The notes under the pieces: model-generated
What the model saw: the letters and a program-made list of their open reading frames with translations, nothing else
Databases searched by the model: none
Told to the model about the DNA's origin: nothing
Origin: Microstegium vimineum
Taxonomy: Eukaryota; Streptophyta; Magnoliopsida; Poales; Poaceae
Assembly: GCA_022036555.1 (NCBI GenBank)
Contig: CM039141.1
Coordinates: 3,383,773 to 3,447,772, forward strand
DNA: 64,000 bases
Reading direction: 5' to 3'
Shown: positions 56,279 to 64,000 of the stretch, in pieces
Layout: each line of letters begins with the position of its first letter
Numbering within the stretch: the first letter of the stretch is position 1
Program-made: the position numbers and the translations under genes

Positions 56279-58776
56279 CACTGATACAGATGTAACAAGG
56301 TCATACATCATGATTCCAGCATCTGCCAGTGCAAGACTAGCGCATGATATAATGATGGGAAGATCACCTGAAATGAAACAACTGCAAGTAAGGTCCAACA
56401 TTTTAAACAAGGAAACTTATGCAGAACGAAATGGTCATAGAAAAAAGCTTTCCATCAAAGATGGGCTGTAAAACTGTCTGTTTTTTTTTAAAGAAAAAGT
56501 GTAGCATCATTTCAACCTACAAATTAGCAATATCTGACAGAATTAAGAATAACTCAAACTCAAAACAGATTAACCTCATACTCCCTCATTCCGAATTATA
56601 AGACTTTTTGCCTTTTTTAGAGACATTACCTTTGCTCTGCATCTAGACAGTGTATATCTAAGTACATAGCAAAATCTATGAATCTGGAAAAGTCAAAATG
56701 TCTTTATAATTTGGAATAGAGGGAATGCAATTTTGTAAAATAAGCAAATACTATGTATAACACGTTCAAACTATATTTGCCATTTATATGACTTGGCTCT
56801 CAGTTTAACTCATAACACCAAGACAATTAGAGGCTCTAGCATGTTATGAAGATGAGCAGCCTTTCAATTTCTTCCTACTTAAACTATTAAAAATGAACAG
56901 AACTTCCACACATGTACTAGACTACTGAGCAAAAGAAAAAAACAATCTAAGTGTATTATATTTTTCACAAAAAGATCAAAGTTAGAATAGTATCATACTG
57001 CCACCAGACTCAAGAACCAAGGCAAAAACATCAACAGTGGTCTTTGGAAAAGTATGTAGCATTACTGCGCCTTCCAAAGCTTTATGAAGCATCGATGAAT
57101 ACTCTTTGTTGTCTGCTCCCTGGAAATAAGATGAATGCAATCAACACCAAATACCTCCCTATAGTTAGACCAAACTGAGACACGAGAGGTAAGTACATGG
57201 TATACCTGTCCACGCACTGGAGTGGCAAATGTTGTATAGCTCACATTGCAATTGAGCCTACCAAGATCACTGTACAGCATTGCTTTCTTACTTTCCCTTG
57301 GTCCAAACCTGTGAAGGTAATCATTCAAGAGGAGTGATCAACCGATAAGGCAGATTCAAGATAATAAAGAATCTGAATCTCACAAGTCATCAAGTTCAAA
57401 GATAAGAGGAAATTCAAATATCGGAGTGCTAAGAAACACAAACTAGAGCCCAAGTAATTTCTCCAGTGAGCAATGATCGACCTTACAACTAAACTCATAA
57501 GTGGTAAGAGCACAGCAGCACAAAACTAAAACCATGATTGTCACTTTACCGACAAGTAATACTTGTGCATAGATCCAACTGAAATAACCACACTGAATGA
57601 CTGAAAAGGCGGTGCTTATAAAAGTTACTCCCTCCGTCCCTTTAAAAGTGTCGTTGTAGGAATTGGGGAGTGTCGTTCTACGCCAGGGCCCATCACTGCA
57701 GCCATCCACTGCTTCCTGCTCCCTGTCAGCGCTCTATTCGGCTGATCCTCTACATCATGCAGCCCAACTCGCTACCAAAGGCCAGACACAAACCCACTGC
57801 TGCTGCCACCACAACGTCACGTCCTTGCTGCACCACATTGGTCCGCGCCGCATTGGATCTGGATGGGAGGAGAAAAGATAGGGGATGGATAGGCACAGAG
57901 ATGACAGGATAGCCTTTTTGCTTTCTCCTTGGTCCGCGCAGCAAACTCTATAAAACGACTCTTTTAACCGGACAGAGGGAGTACAGGGCAGCTTTGGCTT
58001 ACCCTAACGTACATGTATTTGACTCAAAAGAGACCAATATAAATATTTAACAGGCCAAGGAGAGTACGATAATGTTCGTAATATTGAAGTGAAACACTAG
58101 CAGGCTAGCTTTAAACACTTGATATCCAAAATATAAAACATATGGAGTACTATGAAAAAGCAGGTGATATCAAAAGATGTTATACTTACACTGATACAAT
58201 GACCTTTGTCTTCCCAAATTCCGCATAAGCTGACCCTGATGCAGCAGTAGTTGGTCCTGTTTGCATAACTGCGAGACACATTGTAATCAATCAATTCGAT
58301 GATCCAGAAATGAATACTGCTAGTTTCAACTCCACAGAATAAAAGGTAGTATTGTTCAAATGAAGGCTAAGGTACGAAATGTAGAAGACGGGAGAGCACA
58401 TTGGCATACAAGCGGGACAGATACTTTAAAGAGGCATGGAACAAGTAGTAAACGACACAGTAACTAAACAACGAATGCCATGTCCGGGGCAGCTCAGACA
58501 CGCCCTCACTCATCACGCATAACGTCGAACACCATAAGTACGGGGCTGGCGAGACCATATGAAAGGCACGCAGCTAAAATCCTTAAGCAAGAGCAGGTAG
58601 AAAGAGGACGTGGGGTAGTTACACGCTGGCCGGCAGTCGTGGAAGGAGCGGCCGTCGGCCCGGGGCCAATCGGCGTCCTCGGCGAGGTGGCGCCGCAGTT
58701 CCTCCTTCCTCTCCCGCCGCTTGTCCCCTGCAGCCGCCGCCGGGGAGTACGTCTCTGTCCCCGCCTGCGCCGACAT
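56279..58776 (-). CDS. RRP41L: Exosome complex component RRP41-like (MTR3-type), 5' five exons; 3' exons not found
   Basis: Predicted RNase PH-like ring subunit of the RNA exosome, which degrades and trims RNA 3' to 5' in nucleus and cytoplasm. Exons on the minus strand are 58623-58776, 58190-58268, 57206-57308, 56999-57119 and 56279-56367, all with GT-AG introns and joining in frame to 182 codons. The start is the ATG at 58776; an upstream GTG in the same frame is not a likely start. Recognisable segments are RPADGRSF-like WPRADGRSFHDCRPA, ASGSAYAEFGKTKVIVSV, GPRESKKAMLYSDLGRLNC, EYSSMLHKALEGAV, FPKTTVDVFALVLESGG and SCASLALADAGIMMYDLV. These match the plant MTR3/RRP41L family, normally about 250 residues. 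About 70 C-terminal residues are expected to the left of 56279 but fall in the poor-quality stretch. Two Stowaway MITEs lie in its introns. Confidence 0.9.
56581..56725. mobile_element. Stowaway-type MITE in an intron of the exosome gene
   Basis: The left end TA|CTCCCTCATTCCGAATTATA and right end TATAATTTGGAATAGAGGGA form imperfect terminal inverted repeats of the Tc1/mariner-derived Stowaway type. The right flank reads AT rather than TA, so that end is slightly degraded. About 145 bp, non-coding. Confidence 0.85.
57628..57981. mobile_element. Stowaway-type MITE in intron 2 of the exosome gene
   Basis: The ends CTCCCTCCGTCCCTTTAAAA and TTTTAACCGGACAGAGGGAG are inverted repeats, flanked by TA at 57626-57627 and 57982-57983. 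It is 354 bp with a GC-richer centre. Short frames inside have no recognised product. Confidence 0.92.
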
Positions 58777-59155
58777 CGCTGGAACCACGAGCGCGTCGCC
58801 GCCGGCCGCCTGGTCGAACTAAGGCGGGGGACGGAGCCTGCGCCGGACCAGCTGAAGAATGGAGACGCGTGCTCGCTTCGATGGACCTCACCTGTTCCTC
58901 CAATACTCCACCGGTGGCTTTGCTAGGGTTTTTGATTCGTAAGTCGGCTGTGTGGCCTATGGGCTAGTCAAGGCATCCCTTCCCTCGGTAGATGAAGCTA
59001 GGATCAGAAGCCCAAGAGGTGGTGACCTTTGGGCCAGTTGTGTTACAGAACTATAAGGCCGAAGCGAAACGTGAATGTGTGTGATTGGCCCACGTACAAG
59101 TCTTTATATTGAAAAAAAAAAAGCCCATGTACAAGTCCAGAGTTCATTGAACAAC

Positions 59156-59169
59156 AAAAAAAATAAAAA
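59156..59169 (-). terminator. Pol III T-run terminator of tRNA-Ile
   Basis: Immediately 3' of the tRNA the minus strand reads five T (59169-59165), A, then eight T (59163-59156). Runs of four or more T stop RNA polymerase III. Confidence 0.8.
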
Positions 59170-59171
59170 TA

Positions 59172-59245
59172 TGGCCCATGCAGGTCTCGAACCTGCGACC
59201 TTCGCGTTATTAGCACGACGCTCTAACCAACTGAGCTAATAGGCC
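59172..59245 (-). tRNA. tRNA-Ile (anticodon AAU)
   Basis: The 74-nt minus-strand sequence folds as a standard tRNA. The acceptor GGCCTAT pairs with ATGGGCC followed by discriminator A. The A box TAGCTCAGTTGG and B box GGTTCGAGACC are intact. The anticodon loop CTAATAA places AAT at 59211-59209. There is no intron, and CCA is not encoded. T-runs follow on the minus strand (59165-59169 and 59156-59163), suitable as a Pol III terminator. Confidence 0.97.
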
Positions 59246-59339
59246 TGTTGTGATGAATTTAAAAATTACACATTTAAAACTATGTTCTCTATTGGGTTGA
59301 TTACCAGCTGGCTTATCCTGCCGCAAATAATCATGTACG

Positions 59340-60085
59340 GCACTCACGGTGAAACAAACAGCCCTAGCCGCCGTCGTCGCTGGTCCCCCTCCCCTTCGGC
59401 ATCTCGCAGGGGCTGAAGGAAGTGGGGATTCATTGTTTTTAATAAGTTTCTCCAGTGAATCAAGTTTCTAAGGTTAGGTTCTCCGGCGGCGCGAACTTGG
59501 TGGAGGAGGCGGCGCTGCCATGGTGGAATAAAGTACTCCCGGTCTTCGTCCACCTCGTCGTCGTCTACTCCGGTGACGATGAGAGGCCTGTGAGGTGGTG
59601 TAGGAGTCTGCGGCGGCTGTTGTTTCGTCGTCACGGCGGAGCGACGGTGCTCGTGCCGCGTCTAAGGTCAAGGATACGGTGGCGGCAGAAGGCATGGCGG
59701 CAAAATGGAGTACGGTGGATCGAACGCGATCCACCGGTGGCACGGATCGGGATTGAGCGAGCTTGGCTTCACCGCGACAACGTATGTCATCGTTAGCACC
59801 ACTCTCGTCGTTTCAATCTGGATTGTGATCCTGACGGATGGGCGTTCAAAAACTTCTTCGCTTCCGCGAGATCGAGCGTCCGCTGCAGTCCACCTCAACG
59901 TCGGTGGTTTCCTCCGGCTTCTGGTGATTCAGGTTTGGCGGCGTCGGCGGTCTTCGTCGGCAGCGAATGCAGCCGGTTTTCTTTCTAGTAGAATATAGGT
60001 TGGACAACTGTCCTACATATCTTTGGACATGTTTTTTCTATTAATTAATACAGTATACTTTATCAAATAAAAAAAAAGAAAATTG
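59340..60085 (+). other. Possible polyadenylated retro-insertion or gene remnant, unassigned
   Basis: GC-rich sequence (59350-59990) passes into an AT-rich tail that ends in an A-rich run (AAATAAAAAAAAAGAAAA, about 60066-60083), as a reverse-transcribed insert would. Frames on both strands reach about 95 codons but show no known domain. A minus-strand alternative (ATG at 59634, 96 codons, Pro/Arg-rich) cannot be excluded. Confidence 0.3.
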
Positions 60086-60089
60086 GTGC

Positions 60090-61229
60090 TTTTTTATCTC
60101 GTAGAGTGTGACATCACTGCATATCTCGCAAAGCCACTAGTAATTAGATTCTCACAAAAAAGAAAAAAAGAAAAAGCGAGCAGTTCTTAGCTCCTCCTCT
60201 CTTTCTGATGTCGAGAATATATCCATGCATGCGACGGAGACCAGCGACTGGCCGTCAGAGCGTCGTTTTTCATGTGCATTTCACCTCGCAATTACAGGTC
60301 CATGACACTGCATCCAGACTCCAAAATGCGGGTATAAGTGTGGTCGTGTACTGTGTGCACACCTCACCTGCAGCCCCGGCTAGCTTCCTGACAGCTTCCA
60401 AGCCCGTTCAGGGGGCTGCTACTGCCTAGTGCTACCGCCTAACGCTAGCAACGGGTCTCCTGCACCGTTACGTTACGCACCATGGCTTGGACCGTTCCGG
60501 GCACGTCGGTGTCATGCCGGCAAGTTTCAAACGCCAGCCAAGTAGCGAGCTCGATCTGCTGCCCCCATGCGAAACTTCCCGGAAGGACGCCACCACCACA
60601 TGCACAGCAGCCTCTGGAAGTCTGGATCGCTCAGGCCGGCATCAACGCCTCGCCAACTAATAACAGGAACACATCAAAATCGGTGGGGACACACCCGAAA
60701 CAAACGCTTGAAGGTTGACAAATCATTGCGCTTGAAATTTTGACCGAAATTTGCAGAAATTCCTGGGCGTGTCGTGGACTACGAACAGTGAGTTCCAACA
60801 AGTTCTCCCCCGCGAGGATTGACATTTACGCGCAATTAAGCGGATTGTCTGTCTGATCAAGTGATCATGCTAGAAATCAATAAGAAATTACTATGTTTTA
60901 TTGTCTGTCTGATCATGTGATCATGCGTTCAGGATACATCATCATCAGTATGGACAGTAGATGATCGCCAAAGTGATCGAGATGTTTGCAACCGGCAAAT
61001 TAGTTCCATTAATTTGATTCTCCTTAACTTAACTTGGGAATTAGTGCGTTAATTGCTGCACAGTCCACCCCCAAAACTCATGGCAGGAGGAAAAAAACCA
61101 CACCCGACCCGACCCGAGAAACCAACCGACGAACACCCCCTCAGAAAATAATGGTACTACACTCTCTCATCTCCTGCCACGAGCATCTGAGACGACGAAA
61201 CGAAGAAGAAGAAGGGCAAAAAAAAAAAT
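60090..61229. other. Intergenic, no feature supported
   Basis: Small frames of 60-78 codons on the plus strand have no recognisable domain or splice context. 60845-60925 has a repeated phrase (TTGTCTGTCTGATCA at about 60847 and 60901). The part from about 61230 leftwards is the 3' flank, and probably 3' UTR, of the EF-hand gene. Confidence 0.5.
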
Positions 61230-61269
61230 GAAGGAACGGTCAGCTCCTCTGGCCCTGCAGGCTGCAGCC

Positions 61270-61905
61270 TCAGCACAGGCCGTTCTCGAGGAACCTGACG
61301 AACTGGAACAGGTTCATCCGGGCGTCCCGGCCGCCGCCAGCCTCAACGACCATGGCGCGGCACGCCGCGGCGTCGTGCCGGACGCCCAGCCTCGCCAGGG
61401 CGCCCTGCAGGTCCTCGGCGCCGATGAAGCCGTCGCGGTCGGCGTCGAAGACCGCGAAGGCGCCCCGCACCTCCTCGAAGCTCGGCTCGTCAGCGTCGAA
61501 GAGCCCGGACACGTCGTCGCGGCCGATGGCGGCCGCCAGGCCCTCGCCGCTCCCGGCCGCCGCGAGGCCGATCGTGGCCATGATCGCCTCCACCTCCGCC
61601 TTGCTCAGCGCGGCGTCCTCGTCCTCGCTGCCGATGCCGTCCGGGTGCGGCGCGGCGGCGGCGGCGTTGGCGACGACGGCGGACGACGGCGATTGCGGCG
61701 CGGCGTGCTTGGCGTTGGCGGCGGAAGACGGGGACAGCGCCCTGGCGAGCGAGTGTAGCAGCGACGAGTGGCTGCGGGCACACGCCGAGGCCGCGGCGCC
61801 CAGGAAGCTGAGCAGGTACGGGATGAGCAGGAGCGGCTCCCGGAACGACAGCACCCGGCGCAGGAGTGGCCGCGGCGCCGCCATCGCGTTCGTCCTCTCA
61901 GCCAT
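61270..61905 (-). CDS. EF-hand calcium-binding protein, CML-type, intronless
   Basis: Predicted 211-residue calcium sensor of the plant calmodulin-like group. Residues 24-43 (PLLLIPYLLSFLGAAASACA) are a hydrophobic segment that could anchor or target it to membranes. 45-100 is Ala/Ser-rich and low complexity. One canonical EF-hand has its loop at 154-165 (DADRDGFIGAED: D154, D156, D158, G159, G162, D165). A second, C-terminal hand (about 188-205) has lost most calcium ligands. The start is the ATG at 61905. The longer frame from 62046 runs through a TATA box, so its first 47 codons are promoter and leader. Layout resembles the CML45-47-like proteins with an N-terminal hydrophobic stretch, but I do not assign a number. 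GC content is very high, usual for monomorphic GC-rich grass genes. It probably acts in calcium signalling, as inferred from the family only. Confidence 0.88.
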   Translation of the reverse strand: MAERTNAMAAPRPLLRRVLSFREPLLLIPYLLSFLGAAASACARSHSSLLHSLARALSPSSAANAKHAAPQSPSSAVVANAAAAAPHPDGIGSEDEDAALSKAEVEAIMATIGLAAAGSGEGLAAAIGRDDVSGLFDADEPSFEEVRGAFAVFDADRDGFIGAEDLQGALARLGVRHDAAACRAMVVEAGGGRDARMNLFQFVRFLENGLC

Positions 61906-62016
61906 ATCGAGTCTGTGTCGTGCGAAGGGAGGCTTTGCTTTGCTTGCTCCGACGAGTTGCCGCCGCTGCGATGCGCTGGGTTGTGGTTGGAGAGATGGTG
62001 GGGGATGGAAGTGAGG

Positions 62017-62026
62017 TTTATATATA
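62017..62026 (-). promoter_or_regulatory. TATA box of the EF-hand gene
   Basis: TATATATAAA on the minus strand, 112 bp upstream of the chosen start codon. Transcription would begin roughly 30 bp further on (about 61985-61990), giving a leader of about 80 bases. Confidence 0.8.
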
Positions 62027-62049
62027 CGACCCGACGAGGACGGCAACGA

Positions 62050-63160
62050 ATATTGGGCAGGCGGCGTGAGCGTGACAGCTTAGGGCTGGGCGGGAGGAGG
62101 AGGAAGGTCACTTGCATTGCATGGCGAGGCGTGATGGCGTCGGCTCGGCTCGTCCTGTCCTGGAAGCCTGCGGGCAGGAAGGTGCCCGTCTGCTTCCGCC
62201 AAGTACTTGGCCCTGCGACGGCGAGAGGGATAGCTGACGCTGCCACTTGGGCTGGAAAATCCCCGATAAATAAATTCTTAAAGAAAAGCCGTGGTGGATC
62301 GGAATAGGTGCGGTGCGGTGCGGTGCGGCCTCGAGAAAACGGGTGGAAATTGGGAGACGAATTGAGGTGGTTGCGTTTGGGTGCGGCTTTCATTTCGTCG
62401 TGTGATCCGTCGCGGTTGACACTGGACCATACACACACAGCACTGCAGGGCGCGAAGCTTCCGCGAAGTGACGCTGGCTGCGTGGTTAGCTAGCTTAGCC
62501 GGCACTGGTGCTGCTGGCTGGCTACTACCAGCTCGGAATAGTGCATGCGTGCTCTGCCAAACTGATCGATGTGAGGCAAAAATCCCAGAGTCCACGCACT
62601 CGTTATTATTTTTTCTGGATGCTGCTGTTCCGAGGGGCCTGTCAGTGTGATTCCGACGTGCTTGGCATGAGGGATGCGATCGACATCGATGAAGAGAACT
62701 GAGACGTACGCTCGGATGCATGAAGAGCTTCCTGCGTTGTGTGAAAATGCACGCAAGTCTTGTGCATGGTCGAGGTAATTGGCCGGTGTGGAAATGCGAA
62801 ACTGTGCGCCGTACGGACCGGACCAGCCAACCATACATGCATACATGCAGTGTGAAAAAGGAGTCACTGTTTTAAGTTTGGGAATGGGGTGGAAAGATTC
62901 TACAGTTGACGGTCGAAACCTTGAGTTCAAACCAAACCAAAACAAGTCAAGTCGATAGCAGCATGTACTAGGTTATCGTAACAAAGCAACTTGCTTCTGC
63001 TTCTAGTTCTGCGCTATATTTATTACCGGCTCATATACAACTGAGATTTATTAATTAGCTTCATATTTGTACCACCGGTATAACGAAAAATGTAGCAATT
63101 GTAAAGTACAGGAATATATACATATATTTTTTGAAAAAAAAAATAGACGAACATGATGAA
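62050..63160. other. Upstream flank of the EF-hand gene, no further gene
   Basis: Moderately GC-rich to about 62560, then AT-rich. Frames here are short or overlap on both strands without domains. It probably carries distal promoter elements, none of which I can identify with confidence. Confidence 0.5.
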
Positions 63161-63162
63161 CT

Positions 63163-63290
63163 CATTTGAGTTGTTAATCAAGTTCCTTAGCAGTACAAAC
63201 TTCGGTAAATTAATAAAAAAACACGAGAGATTTAGTTCATGTTTACTATGAAGCCATTTGAGTTGTAAACCAAGTTCCTTAGCAGTACAA
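63163..63290. repeat. Direct duplication of 36 bp, 92 bp apart
   Basis: CATTTGAGTTGT(T/A)AA(T/C)C followed by AAGTTCCTTAGCAGTACAA occurs at 63163-63198 and 63255-63290 with two mismatches. The surrounding sequence is only weakly similar. Confidence 0.9.
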
Positions 63291-63304
63291 GGGAAGGAGC
63301 ATAA

Positions 63305-63647
63305 GGCCCGTTTGGATTCTTGAAATTGATTTTATTTTAATAATCATAATTTAGACATATATTAATTAAACTAACATGGTTGTATCTAGATTATATTTGT
63401 ATATTATTTTTTGTTATACGAGAGAAATATTTATGTGTTAGGGAGCGAGTTAAAGAACGTGTTATAAGTTGTAAACTAGAGACATAATATGGTGATCTAT
63501 AAAATTCATTTCCACCTCCCACACTATGAATTTGATATAGGCTTATAAATTAACTTTAATAAGTGGCGGAATATCGAATTCCAAACCAAATAGCCTAATT
63601 TGTTATATAGATTCCAATTCCACCAGATGAAAGTATCCAAACAGGCC
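63305..63647. mobile_element. MITE with GGCCYGTTTGGAT inverted termini
   Basis: The left end GGCCCGTTTGGATTC and right end GTATCCAAACAGGCC are inverted repeats, and ATAA occurs directly on both sides (63301-63304 and 63648-63651). It is 343 bp, AT-rich and non-coding. Such termini are common in grass Tourist/Harbinger-type or hAT-type MITEs; the superfamily is not certain. Confidence 0.8.
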
Positions 63648-63651
63648 ATAA

Positions 63652-64000
63652 GAGAGTTTAGTTTAGGTTAACTCGGTTAGGTTCTTTGCTTTGATCCTTA
63701 TAGTGGACTATAGCTTGGATTGCTAGTTAATTACTATATTAATTAGTGTCAGGCTATATATGTGTCGATTTATATCAACGAGCCAATGCAACCCATTCTC
63801 TTGAAGTTATTTATAGAGATAAGTATCATGTGTGCATTATGGATTTGTAAAGTTGTATAAGATGTCGATATTATGAGATTCATTAAAAAACTATCATAAT
63901 ATATAACTTTGTTCTTTCATTTAAGGTGATACATGCATATAGGTAATTACGTATTGCTAGTTAGAGTGCTATATATTATAGATCATCTTGCCATGTAGGT
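63652..64000. other. AT-rich intergenic sequence, nothing seen
   Basis: No open frame, RNA gene or repeat can be supported up to the window edge. Confidence 0.6.

Noticed and set aside
61228..62014. Plus-strand frames of 176 and 220 codons over the EF-hand gene
   Set aside because: They are antisense to the EF-hand coding region, Ala/Ser/Arg-rich from GC bias, with no domain.
62278..62945. Minus-strand frames of 151-186 codons upstream of the EF-hand gene
   Set aside because: No domain, His/Arg/Ser-rich, two frames overlap each other and a plus-strand frame. Likely promoter DNA.

Overview
This is a nuclear chromosome window from a grass (Poaceae). The evidence is plant-type multi-exon genes with GT-AG introns, Stowaway-type MITEs, a plant nuclear tRNA-Ile, and large nested Ty3/gypsy and Sirevirus-type Ty1/copia elements of the kind that fill grass genomes. 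I cannot name the species from the sequence alone; a panicoid grass is a guess.

Layout. 1-2640 is a complete minus-strand gene for an SC35-like SR splicing factor (five coding exons plus a leader intron). 2640-4588 is non-coding. 4594-5636 is a solo LTR. 5653-53425 is one continuous retrotransposon nest. 53426-53525 is an assembly gap, followed by a homopolymer-rich, probably low-quality stretch to about 56270. 56279-58776 is the 5' part of a minus-strand gene for an RRP41-like (MTR3-type) exosome subunit, with two Stowaway MITEs in its introns. 59172-59245 is tRNA-Ile(AAU). 61270-61905 is an intronless EF-hand (CML-type) calcium-binding protein gene with a visible TATA box. The right end is AT-rich intergenic DNA with one more MITE.

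The nest. Three related gypsy elements with LTRs starting TGTCGGGTAC or a close variant are stacked. Element 3 (plus strand) is the outermost: its 5' LTR is 5653-7047 and its 3' end is 51005-53425. Element 2 (minus strand) lies inside it (7048-51004); it keeps its 5' LTR (49716-51004) but has lost its 3' LTR. Element 1 (minus strand, 11481-41400) lies inside the antisense gene of element 2; it has both LTRs and a 5-bp target duplication, ACGCT. A Sirevirus-like copia element (plus strand, 23603-36917) lies inside element 1 just past its protease motif. A separate solo copia LTR (10160-11401, target duplication CGGCG) also sits in the antisense gene of element 2. All coding regions of the nest carry stops or frameshifts.

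Two features stand out. The gypsy elements carry, between pol and the 3' LTR and on the opposite strand, a multi-exon gene with its own TATA-like box. It is present in two copies with matching intron positions: a conserved N-terminal domain, a low-complexity middle and a coiled-coil C-terminus. This matches the additional ORF known from Tat-lineage elements. The Sirevirus element carries an envelope-like third reading frame, preceded by a second copy of the GCGTCCGTCGC palindrome array otherwise found in its LTRs.
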